Source of the DNA: an uncultured Bacteroidales bacterium
Lineage (GTDB): Bacteria; Bacteroidota; Bacteroidia; Bacteroidales; Bacteroidaceae
Assembly (NCBI GenBank): GCA_902768605.1
Contig: CACXLY010000111.1
Location: 1 to 6,169, forward strand
Direction of reading: 5' to 3'
Length of the DNA: 6,169 bases
Position numbers and translations under genes: made by a program. Under the pieces are notes generated by a model that saw only the letters and a list, made by a program, of their open reading frames with translations, did no database searches and was not told the DNA's origin. Of the stretch, positions 1 to 5,327 are shown in pieces (position 1 is the stretch's first letter; each line of letters starts with the position of its first letter).

Positions 1-594
1 GACGACGACCGCGAGTTCTTCGTCAGCGGCGACTACGCCTTTGCAAGCGGCTGCATGCACGACTGGGACTACTGGTACTGGTTCGGCTATGCCAACCGCG
101 CCGACAACAGCTACGCTACGCTCGACGACCAGTGGAACAACATCGTGGGTGGTGGCTACGACGGCTCTGCAACCTATGGCGTTGCCTTTGCTGCCGAGTT
201 CAACGGCCCCTGCTACGTGACGCTGCTCACCGAGCCTGCCGTCGTTCCCGGCTTCTACATCACAAACAGCAGCTACGCCTACGACTCCATGACGAACGGC
301 GACGGCTTTGCCAAGAAGTTCGAAAAGGGCGACTGGTTCAAGCTCACCATCACGGGCTATGATGCCGAAGACAATGAGACCGGCTCGAAGGAGTATTACC
401 TGGCCGACCTCCGCGATTCAAAGAAGGCTTACATCATCAATGACTGGCGCTACGTTGACCTTTCGTGTCTCGGCGAGGTCGCCAAGATTGGCTTCGCTCT
501 GACCAGCAGTGACAACGGCGCCTACGGTATGAACACGCCCGCCTACTTCTGCTTCGACAACTTCGGTGCTGAAGGCACGGAGGTTCTGCCCGAA
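1..594 (+). repeat. DUF4465 tandem repeat, copy 1 (cut by window edge)
   Basis: This stretch aligns without gaps to 682-1275 at an offset of 681 bp (227 codons). From base 55 on, I count by eye about 28 differences in 540 bp (~95% identity). The first ~54 bases are clearly more divergent ('REFFVSGDYAFAS' against 'RTEFVSGDFEFAT'). Many differences are synonymous third-position changes, with a cluster of replacements at 418-515. The start of the domain lies upstream of the window, so more copies may exist there. Confidence 0.93.
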
Positions 595-1827
595 AAGAAC
601 GTCGCTTTGCCTCTCGAGGTTGCTACCTTCGAAGAGCTTGAAGTGCCTGCCGACGGCCATATGAGCGTCAGCACCGAAGAGGACGACGACCGCACGGAAT
701 TCGTCAGCGGCGACTTCGAGTTTGCTACCGGCTGCATGCACGACTGGGACTACTGGTATTGGTTCGGCTATGCCAACCGCGCCGACAACAGCTACGCTAC
801 GCTCGACGACCAGTGGAACAACGTCGTGGGTGGTGGCTACGACGGCTCCGCAACCTATGGCGTTGCCTTTGCTGCCGAGTTCAACGGCCCCTGCTACGTG
901 ACGCTGCTCACCGAGCCTGCTGTCGTTCCCGGCTTCTACATCACAAACAGCAGCTACGCCTACGACTCGATGACGAACGGCGACGGCTTTGCCAAGAAGT
1001 TCGCGAAGGGCGACTGGTTCAAGCTCACCATCACGGGTTATGATGCCGACGACAATGAGACCGGCTCGAAGGAGTATTACCTGGCCGACCTCCGCGATGA
1101 GGCTAAAGCCTTCATCATCAATGACTGGCGCTACGTCGACCTTTCTTGCCTCGGCCAGGTTGCCAAGCTCGGCTTTGCTCTGAGCAGCAGCGACAACGGC
1201 GCCTACGGTATGAACACGCCCGCCTACTTCTGCTTCGACAACTTCGGTGCTGAAGGCACGGAGGTTCTGCCCGAAGGCAACGTGCTCCTCGTCTCTTCCG
1301 TAGGTTATGCCACTTATGTGGCACCGAGGGATGTGGACTTTTCCGAGACAGATGTTGAGGCGTTTGCCGTAACGGAGTCATTCAGGAAAGACTACGTCAG
1401 CTTGATGTCCATCACCGAGGCTCCTGCTGGTGAGGCCGTTCTCGTGAAGGCAGCCGAGGGCGCTTACGTCATCCCCGCTGCTACCTCTACGCCTGTCGCT
1501 CCCGAAGGCAACTTGCTGAAGGCAGCTACGACCGACATCGTTGCCGATGGCACTCAATACGTTCTTGCTCAGCCCGAAGGCGAAGAGATTGGCTTCTACA
1601 AAGCATTGACGGACACCACCATCAAGGCAGGCAAGGGCTACCTCCAGTTTACCGGCACTCCTGTCAAGGCATTCTACTGGACTGATGATGACGCAACAGG
1701 CATCGAAGAAATTGGACAACAGACAGCAGACAACAGTCAGCGGACAATCTACAATGTCGCCGGACAGCGTCTGCAGAAGCAACAGAGAGGCGTCAACATC
1801 ATTAATGGAAAGAAGATATTATATTAA
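1..1827 (+). CDS. Tandem DUF4465-domain secreted/surface protein with T9SS-like C-terminal tail (5' end missing)
   Basis: The frame is open from base 1 to the TAA at 1825-1827, giving 608 visible residues. The true start lies upstream: the ATG at base 55 is an internal Met of the repeat, since the same Met recurs at 736 and the 18 codons before 55 match the repeat. Visible residues ~1-198 and ~207-426 are two DUF4465 domains, recognised by an aromatic 'WDYWYWFGYANR' stretch, 'ITNSSYAYDSM', 'DLSCLG' and the hallmark 'SSDNGAYGMNTPAYF'. Residues ~427-555 form a beta-rich domain ('GYATYVAP', 'AGEAVLVKA', 'AGKGYLQF') often seen before the C-terminus of Bacteroidales surface proteins. The last ~30 residues ('IYNVAGQRLQ' ... 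'GVNIINGKKILY') resemble a type IX secretion C-terminal sorting tail. The protein is probably exported and surface-attached or released. The ligand is unknown; DUF4465 has no assigned activity, and no catalytic residues can be named. The family call is firm, the export route inferred. Confidence 0.9.
   Translation, partial: DDDREFFVSGDYAFASGCMHDWDYWYWFGYANRADNSYATLDDQWNNIVGGGYDGSATYGVAFAAEFNGPCYVTLLTEPAVVPGFYITNSSYAYDSMTNGDGFAKKFEKGDWFKLTITGYDAEDNETGSKEYYLADLRDSKKAYIINDWRYVDLSCLGEVAKIGFALTSSDNGAYGMNTPAYFCFDNFGAEGTEVLPEKNVALPLEVATFEELEVPADGHMSVSTEEDDDRTEFVSGDFEFATGCMHDWDYWYWFGYANRADNSYATLDDQWNNVVGGGYDGSATYGVAFAAEFNGPCYVTLLTEPAVVPGFYITNSSYAYDSMTNGDGFAKKFAKGDWFKLTITGYDADDNETGSKEYYLADLRDEAKAFIINDWRYVDLSCLGQVAKLGFALSSSDNGAYGMNTPAYFCFDNFGAEGTEVLPEGNVLLVSSVGYATYVAPRDVDFSETDVEAFAVTESFRKDYVSLMSITEAPAGEAVLVKAAEGAYVIPAATSTPVAPEGNLLKAATTDIVADGTQYVLAQPEGEEIGFYKALTDTTIKAGKGYLQFTGTPVKAFYWTDDDATGIEEIGQQTADNSQRTIYNVAGQRLQKQQRGVNIINGKKILY
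682..1275 (+). repeat. DUF4465 tandem repeat, copy 2
   Basis: Second copy of the 681-bp unit, colinear with 1-594. The linker between the copies (595-681) carries the N-terminal strand of the second domain ('ATFEELEVPADGHMSVS'). After 1275 the similarity ends and the C-terminal domain begins. About ten residues differ between the copies, among them Ile/Val, Glu/Ala, a 'DSKKAY' to 'DEAKAF' block, Glu/Gln and Thr/Ser. Confidence 0.93.
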
Positions 1828-1846
1828 TTGACAGCGGACTGCGACA

Positions 1847-1877
1847 GCAGCAGGCAGGCTTCGCGCCTGCCTGCTGC
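1847..1877. terminator. Strong GC hairpin after the DUF4465 gene (terminator-like, no T-tract)
   Basis: A perfect 13-bp stem, GCAGCAGGCAGGC (1847-1859) with GCCTGCCTGCTGC (1865-1877), closes a 5-base loop (TTCGC), 20 bases after the stop codon. The position suits transcript 3'-end formation or mRNA protection. No run of T follows on either strand, so a classic intrinsic terminator is not shown. Partial read-through into the 54-codon gene 39 bases further on is possible. Confidence 0.55.
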
Positions 1878-1915
1878 CGAGGTCCTGACTGCACAAATCT
1901 ATAATCGGAAAAGCA

Positions 1916-2080
1916 ATGAAAAGGACATATATCGTTCCTGCCATGCAGGCAGAAGAGGCTCAGGCAGCCATGATGATTGCCGACAGCCTGAAGGTCAACA
2001 AGGACAGCGAGAAGACTGTCGATGGCGGCAAGACGCTTACGAAAGAAGATGGCGCCTGGGACATCTGGGGCGAAGAATAG
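1916..2080 (+). CDS. Small 54-residue Bacteroidales peptide of unknown function
   Basis: ATG at 1916, TAG at 2078-2080. The peptide begins 'MKRTYIVPAMQAEEAQ', continues 'MMIADSLKVNKDSEKTVDGG' and ends 'WDIWGEE'. I recognise the layout as one common in Bacteroidales: a short protein with a Lys/Arg-Thr-Tyr-x-x-Pro opening, a Met-rich middle, a Gly-Gly or charged linker and a Trp-rich acidic end. I do not know a function for the group. There is no signal peptide or membrane segment; the sequence is hydrophilic and acidic. It lies 88 bp after the DUF4465 gene in the same direction and just before a terminator. No TAnnTTTG promoter is visible in the gap, so it may be expressed by read-through. The fit to this peptide pattern, rather than length, supports it as a real gene. 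Confidence 0.75.
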   Translation: MKRTYIVPAMQAEEAQAAMMIADSLKVNKDSEKTVDGGKTLTKEDGAWDIWGEE

Positions 2081-2105
2081 CGTTTACCTTAAAGCCTGGA
2101 AACGC

Positions 2106-2145
2106 GAAGCGAGGACACAATGACGTGCCCTCGCTTCATTTTGTT
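2106..2145. terminator. Intrinsic terminator between convergent genes
   Basis: A 9-bp stem GAAGCGAGG (2106-2114) / CCTCGCTTC (2129-2137) continues after one mismatch with CAC/GTG, closing the loop AATGAC. On the + strand it is followed by ATTTTGTT, a T-rich tail. It lies 25 bp after the small-peptide gene and 21 bp past the end of the convergent nucleotidyltransferase gene, so it may stop transcripts from both sides. The minus-strand tail (GCGTTTCC) is weaker. Confidence 0.8.
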
Positions 2146-2158
2146 CCTTAATGTGTGA

Positions 2159-3016
2159 TTAGTAGAGATGCGACGGGATGCGCTGCTTGGCGTTTTCAAA
2201 GTCCTCGACCGTGTCGAGCTCACAGGAAAAGAGGTCCGTGACGTCGAGCACGCTGAAGGTAAAGCCTTTCTGGATGAGGCGAAGGAATGCCAACTCGTAG
2301 AACTTGTTTTCGAGGTGCTCCTCATTCATCATCGTGTCCAGCTCCTTGTAGAGCGCCGTGGTGTAGGCCTTGCCCATGCGCTCGATGCCGAGACTCTCGC
2401 CGGCAGCCGATGCAGGGTCGCACGTCTTGCTTATCTCGGTGATAGACCCTTCCAAACTTCCCCTTAAAGGGGAGGCTTCCACATCCAAAGTCTCCTTCCC
2501 TTTAATGGAGGGCAGGGGTGGGTCAATGACGACCTTCATCTCCTCCTCACCAAGCTCGTGTCGGATAAGGGTGAGGACGTTTTCGTGCTTATCTGCGAGA
2601 ACGCGCTCCACGATTTGTCCGTCGTAGAGCAGGTCGCTGTCGAGCAGCAGCACCTCTTGCCCCTCGGCCTCGGGGCGCGCCAGCCAGAGCGAGTAGATGT
2701 TGTTGGTTGTCTCGTAGTCCTTGTTATGGATGAAGCAGATGCGGATGCTGTCGCCGTAAGTTTGCTTGACGAAGTTCTCGATTTGCTCATGCAAATAACC
2801 CGTCACGATGACGAATTCACGGATGCCTGCCTTGATGAGGGCATCCATCGAGCGCTGCAAGAGTGTGCGTTCGCCCACCTTGAGCAAGCATTTCGGCGTG
2901 TTGGAAGTGAGCGGACGAAGTCGTGAAGCTGTGCCCGCTGCAAGGATAAGGGCACGGACCCCCTCTTGCTCCCCCTTAAAGGGGGAGGAAACAGAAACTT
3001 TTGTCCCTTTATTCAT
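2159..3016 (-). CDS. LicC-like nucleotidyltransferase (probable CTP-dependent headgroup activation), carrying two REP-derived peptide segments
   Basis: 285 residues. This is an NTP-transferase fold related to LicC/phosphocholine cytidylyltransferases and sugar-1-phosphate nucleotidyltransferases. Visible motifs are the nucleotide-binding loop 'LILAAGTASRLRPLT' (23-37), 'PKCLL' (41-45), 'NNIYSLW' (105-111, typical of LicC relatives), the metal-binding 'LDSDLL' (125-130, Asp126/Asp128), 'GESLGIERM' (206-214) and 'ELDTVED' (266-272). The expected reaction is phospho-alcohol + CTP giving CDP-alcohol + PPi; the substrate cannot be read from sequence. Family members usually begin at the equivalent of Arg21 ('RALILAAG'). 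Here residues 1-20, including 'SPFKGEQEG', come from a REP palindrome, and no ATG, GTG or TTG lies nearer the domain, so the start at 3016 is forced. Residues ~165-190 ('PPLPSIKGKE' ... 'SPLRGSLE') are a second, in-frame REP-pair insertion between strands 'EMKVVID' and 'GSITEIS'. It lies 27 bp downstream of the HisC-like gene and no promoter is seen between, so they are probably co-transcribed. Family confident, substrate unknown. Confidence 0.9.
   Translation of the reverse strand: MNKGTKVSVSSPFKGEQEGVRALILAAGTASRLRPLTSNTPKCLLKVGERTLLQRSMDALIKAGIREFVIVTGYLHEQIENFVKQTYGDSIRICFIHNKDYETTNNIYSLWLARPEAEGQEVLLLDSDLLYDGQIVERVLADKHENVLTLIRHELGEEEMKVVIDPPLPSIKGKETLDVEASPLRGSLEGSITEISKTCDPASAAGESLGIERMGKAYTTALYKELDTMMNEEHLENKFYELAFLRLIQKGFTFSVLDVTDLFSCELDTVEDFENAKQRIPSHLY
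2445..2524. repeat. REPIN-like inverted pair of palindromic repeats inside the nucleotidyltransferase gene
   Basis: Two REP-like units of ~30 bp face each other. Unit A1 (+, 2445-2474) starts GACCC and ends in the palindrome CCCCTTAAAGGGG (2460-2472). Unit A2 (-, 2494-2524) starts GACCC on the minus strand and ends in a degenerate CCATTAAAGGG palindrome. A 19-base spacer separates them, so the whole has GACCC/GGGTC outer ends. It is translated in frame within the host gene. Confidence 0.85.
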
Positions 3017-3080
3017 AAGTCAGACTTGTATTGTATGGGGGGATTAGTCCTCTCCCTTTAAGGGAGAGTTAGAGAGGGTC
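2957..3080. repeat. REPIN-like inverted pair spanning the junction of the two minus-strand genes
   Basis: Unit B (+, 2957-2987) starts GACCC and ends in CTCCCCCTTAAAGGGGGAG (9-bp arms, 2969-2987). Unit C (-, 3050-3080) starts GACCC on the minus strand and ends in CTCTCCCTT/AAGGGAGAG (arms 3060-3068 and 3050-3058 on the + strand). Outer ends are GACCC/GGGTC as in the 2445-2524 pair, with a 62-base spacer. The element encodes the C-terminus of the aminotransferase ('SNSPLKGED') and the N-terminus of the nucleotidyltransferase ('SSPFKGEQEG'). Confidence 0.85.
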
Positions 3081-4099
3081 TTCTTAATAAGGTCCACCAC
3101 GGTCTGAATCTGTTCGCGACGTCCGAGGGTGATGCGCAGGCAGTCTTCCAGGCCCTTGTCCGTCATGAACTTGATCTTGTAGTTCTGGTCGGCAAGCGCT
3201 TTCTGCAGTCTCTCCTTGATGGCTGTCGGGTATTTGATGAGGATGAAGTTCGCGACGCTCTTATAGACCTTGAAGCCCGGCTTGTCGCCCAACTCTTTTT
3301 GGAAGAGCTGGCGGTCCCATTCCATCTCGTCTGCTACGCGGCGATAGTGGTCGTCGCTCTCGAGAGCCGCCAGCGCGACTGCCTCCGAGAAGCGGTTGTA
3401 GCCAAGGTACTTGTTGCAGTAGCTGAGGAACTGGTCGTGGCCGGCGCCGATGAAGGCGAAGCCCACGCGCAGGCCCGGCAGGCCGTAGAACTTGGAGAGG
3501 GTGCGCGAGATGATGAGGTTGTTGTATTTGTTCACGAGGGGCGCGATGTAGTCCACATCGGTCGTGATGAACGAGGCGTATGCTTCGTCCACCAGCACCA
3601 TCGTGTCCGCCGGGATGTTCTCCATGATGCGGCCTATCTCTTCGCTCGTCAGGCTGTTGCCCGTCGGATTGTTGGGCGAGGCGAGGAGCAGCATGCGGGG
3701 ATGAATGCGGTTGGTGTAGGCGATGACTTCGTCGACGTTGTAGGCAAACGTGTCACCTGTCTCGTAGAGCGGATACATCTCGAACGAACCGCCGCATTCG
3801 CCGGCAACGCGGTTGTAGTACCACCAGGAGAACTCGGGAATCAGGATGGTCTTGTTGTCGCCCTCCATCAGGTAGTAGTGGATGGCATTCTTCAGCATCT
3901 CCTCACCGCCGTAGCCCAGGAGCACTTGGTTCTCGGGAACGCCATAGATTTCGCTAAGGCGAACACTTATGACACTCTTCTTCCCTTGGTCGTATATGCG
4001 GGTGTAGAAGCAGAGCGTGTGCGGGTCGAAGTTCTTTATCGCCTCGATGACCTTCTGGGAAGGCTCGAAGTTGAATTCGTTTCTGTCGAGAAAGTTCAT
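3044..4099 (-). CDS. HisC/CobD-like PLP-dependent aminotransferase-fold enzyme (class I/II)
   Basis: 351 residues, normal length for the histidinol-phosphate aminotransferase family (fold type I). Visible motifs are 'GYGGEEMLKNAI' (62-73, phosphate-cup region), 'SPNNPTG' (141-147; Asn144), 'DEAYASF' (171-177; Asp171 and Tyr174 contacting PLP), 'SRTLSKFYGLPGLRVGF' (198-214; Lys203 is the Schiff-base lysine, Arg211 a phosphate contact) and 'LRITLGR' (321-327; Arg322 the usual substrate-anion Arg). All key residues are present, so it should be active. No his genes are nearby. Its partners are a LicC-like nucleotidyltransferase downstream and, divergently, a CDP-alcohol transferase, which suggests it makes or handles an amino-alcohol phosphate rather than histidine. 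CobD-type phospho-amino-acid decarboxylases share this fold and cannot be excluded. The ATG at 4099 lies ~27 bp after a consensus promoter -7 box. The final 'SNSPLKGED' and the stop derive from a REP unit; native family ends resemble 'VVDLIKK'. Confidence 0.92.
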   Translation of the reverse strand: MNFLDRNEFNFEPSQKVIEAIKNFDPHTLCFYTRIYDQGKKSVISVRLSEIYGVPENQVLLGYGGEEMLKNAIHYYLMEGDNKTILIPEFSWWYYNRVAGECGGSFEMYPLYETGDTFAYNVDEVIAYTNRIHPRMLLLASPNNPTGNSLTSEEIGRIMENIPADTMVLVDEAYASFITTDVDYIAPLVNKYNNLIISRTLSKFYGLPGLRVGFAFIGAGHDQFLSYCNKYLGYNRFSEAVALAALESDDHYRRVADEMEWDRQLFQKELGDKPGFKVYKSVANFILIKYPTAIKERLQKALADQNYKIKFMTDKGLEDCLRITLGRREQIQTVVDLIKKTLSNSPLKGED

Positions 4100-4125
4100 T
4101 ATCTTCTTTGTTTATATTTAGCGCA

Positions 4126-4156
4126 CAAAGGTACGACTTTTATCGTTAACGACAAA
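4126..4156 (-). promoter_or_regulatory. Bacteroidetes-type promoter for the minus-strand operon
   Basis: Read on the minus strand: TTTG (4156-4153), a 19-base spacer, then TACCTTTG (4133-4126). This matches the Bacteroidetes primary sigma consensus TTTG-N19-21-TAnnTTTG in sequence and spacing. The -7 box ends 27 bases before the ATG at 4099, giving a short 5' leader. Confidence 0.85.
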
Positions 4157-4179
4157 GCAAAAGGAAAAAAAAGGGGAAA

Positions 4180-4214
4180 GATGTGGCATAATTGGGAAAG
4201 AAGTTGTACTTTTG
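4180..4214 (+). promoter_or_regulatory. Bacteroidetes-type promoter for the CDP-alcohol transferase gene
   Basis: TACTTTTG at 4207-4214 fits the TAnnTTTG -7 consensus and lies 29 bases before the ATG at 4244. The -33 box is weak: only TGTGG (4182-4186) sits at the expected distance, in place of TTTG. It is back to back with the minus-strand promoter. The gap between them holds an A8 run (4165-4172). Confidence 0.7.
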
Positions 4215-4243
4215 CAGGCTGAATAAAGGTTATAAAGTAGAAT

Positions 4244-5212
4244 ATGTTTCAAGACCTCAAGAAAAAAGTACAGGCGACGCTGAAGTCCTCCGAGACAGAG
4301 GACTGGCTCGACTACCGAGTTGTGCGGCCGCTCAGTTACCTTTGGGCTTTGCTCTTTGCCAAGCTCGACATACATCCCAACACCGTCACCATCATCTCTA
4401 TGATAGTAGGCGCTGCCGCCAGCGTCTTCTTCATGCACGGCAGTTTCTACTACGAGGGGTGGCACGGACTGCTGATGAACATCATCGGCGTCCTGTTGCT
4501 CTGCCAGGCAGATATCTTCGACTGCACCGACGGTCAGCTGGCTCGCATGACGGGCAAGAAGAGCCGCTTGGGCAGAATCCTCGATGGCATGGCGGGCTTC
4601 GTATGGTTCATCCCCATCTACGTCCTGCTGATGGTTCGCTTCTATCATTACCATTCGCTGGAGTTCGGATGGCTCGGCATTCCCGATACGGAGCAGAACG
4701 CGATAATAGCCACCGCAGTGGTCGTGGCCATCGCCCTCTATTCGGGCTTCGCCGGCATGGGCGGCCAGCAGCGGCTTGCCGACTATTACATCCAGGTGCA
4801 CCTCTTCCTGCTGAAAGGCGAGAAGGGCAGCGAGCTGGACAACTCCGCGCAGCAGCAGAAGGTCTATGACGAGACACCCAGCGAAGGCAACCGCCTTTGG
4901 AAGCACTTCCTGCGGACATACATCGACTACACGCGCAAACAGGAAAAGGCGACGCCCGAGTTCCAGAAGCTGATGGCCGCGCTGCGCGAGAAGTATGGCA
5001 GTGCCGGCAACATGCCCGACCAGATTCGCGAGGAGCTTCATCGCGAGTCGAAGGCTCTGATGCCGCTGAACGCGATGCTCACCTTCAACTTCCGCTCCGG
5101 CATGTTCTTCCTGTTCTGCCTCATCGACCTGCCCGTCTGCAACTTCCTCTTCGAGATAGTCTGCATGGGGCTCCTATTAACCGTCGCCACGAAGCCTGCT
5201 GCCGAAGGGTGA
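4244..5212 (+). CDS. CDP-alcohol phosphatidyltransferase-family membrane protein with altered signature
   Basis: 322 residues. The CDP-alcohol phosphatidyltransferase signature D-x2-D-G-x2-A-R-x8-G-x3-D-x3-D is seen at Asp93, Asp96, Gly97, Ala100, Arg101, Gly110 and Asp114. The last position (118) is Gly, and no acidic residue follows until Glu140. Hydrophobic segments lie at ~32-40, 48-66, 77-92, 116-133, 153-174 and 284-318. 'HPNTVTIISMI' (44-54) is the usual family opening. A charged, helix-rich segment (~190-275) splits the C-terminal membrane part and makes the protein longer than the ~200-residue family norm. The expected role is transfer of a phospho-alcohol from a CDP-linked donor to an acceptor, in the inner membrane. 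The neighbours suggest the donor is made by the divergent LicC-like enzyme. CDP-diacylglycerol as donor, or a CDP-inositol-type donor, are alternatives. The ATG at 4244 has a promoter 29 bases upstream and no strong Shine-Dalgarno. Confidence 0.9.
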   Translation: MFQDLKKKVQATLKSSETEDWLDYRVVRPLSYLWALLFAKLDIHPNTVTIISMIVGAAASVFFMHGSFYYEGWHGLLMNIIGVLLLCQADIFDCTDGQLARMTGKKSRLGRILDGMAGFVWFIPIYVLLMVRFYHYHSLEFGWLGIPDTEQNAIIATAVVVAIALYSGFAGMGGQQRLADYYIQVHLFLLKGEKGSELDNSAQQQKVYDETPSEGNRLWKHFLRTYIDYTRKQEKATPEFQKLMAALREKYGSAGNMPDQIREELHRESKALMPLNAMLTFNFRSGMFFLFCLIDLPVCNFLFEIVCMGLLLTVATKPAAEG

Positions 5213-5222
5213 GGGAAAGAAT

Positions 5223-5321
5223 AATTCACAATTCATAATTCGTAATTCATAATAAGGCTTGCGCCCTGCTTACGGTTGAAGGATAAAATAATTATGAATT
5301 ATGAATTAACAATTATGAATT
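5223..5321. repeat. 99-bp AT-rich inverted-repeat (MITE-like) element
   Basis: Left arm 5223-5253 and right arm 5291-5321 are reverse complements at 27 of 31 positions. Each arm is built from iterated ATTCATAATTC-like words. The 37-base centre (AAGGCTTGCGCCCTGC and on) is GC-richer. It fills nearly all of the 115-bp gap between the two membrane-protein genes, ending 6 bases before the downstream ATG. As RNA it would fold into a long hairpin. AT-rich ATTCATAATTC repeats are, from memory, common between Bacteroidales genes; mobility here is inferred. Confidence 0.75.
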
Positions 5322-5327
5322 TGCCAA

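Noticed and set aside
55..57. ATG at base 55 as the start of the DUF4465 protein
   Set aside because: The frame is open upstream and the preceding 18 codons align with the repeat unit; the identical Met at 736 is internal.
418..741. Open frame on the - strand inside the DUF4465 gene
   Set aside because: Antisense shadow of repeat coding sequence with no motif and no promoter.
1828..2151. Open frame on the + strand across the intergenic hairpin and the small-peptide gene
   Set aside because: It needs a TTG start, translates the perfect hairpin and the terminator, and competes with the better-supported 54-codon frame at 1916.
2445..3080. CRISPR array or rho-independent terminators as explanation of the palindromes
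   Set aside because: Only four units, in inverted pairs with unequal spacers, and no T-tracts; two lie deep in a coding frame. REP-like mobile palindromes fit better.
3299..4222. Open frame of 307 codons on the + strand opposite the HisC-like gene
   Set aside because: It is antisense to a gene with every PLP-family motif intact, shows low-complexity Val/Ala/Glu/His composition typical of an antisense frame in GC-rich code, and runs over the minus promoter.
4118..5041. Open frame of 307 codons on the - strand opposite the CDP-alcohol transferase gene
   Set aside because: Shadow frame of a clear membrane-enzyme gene; it has no recognisable domain and reads through the divergent promoter region.
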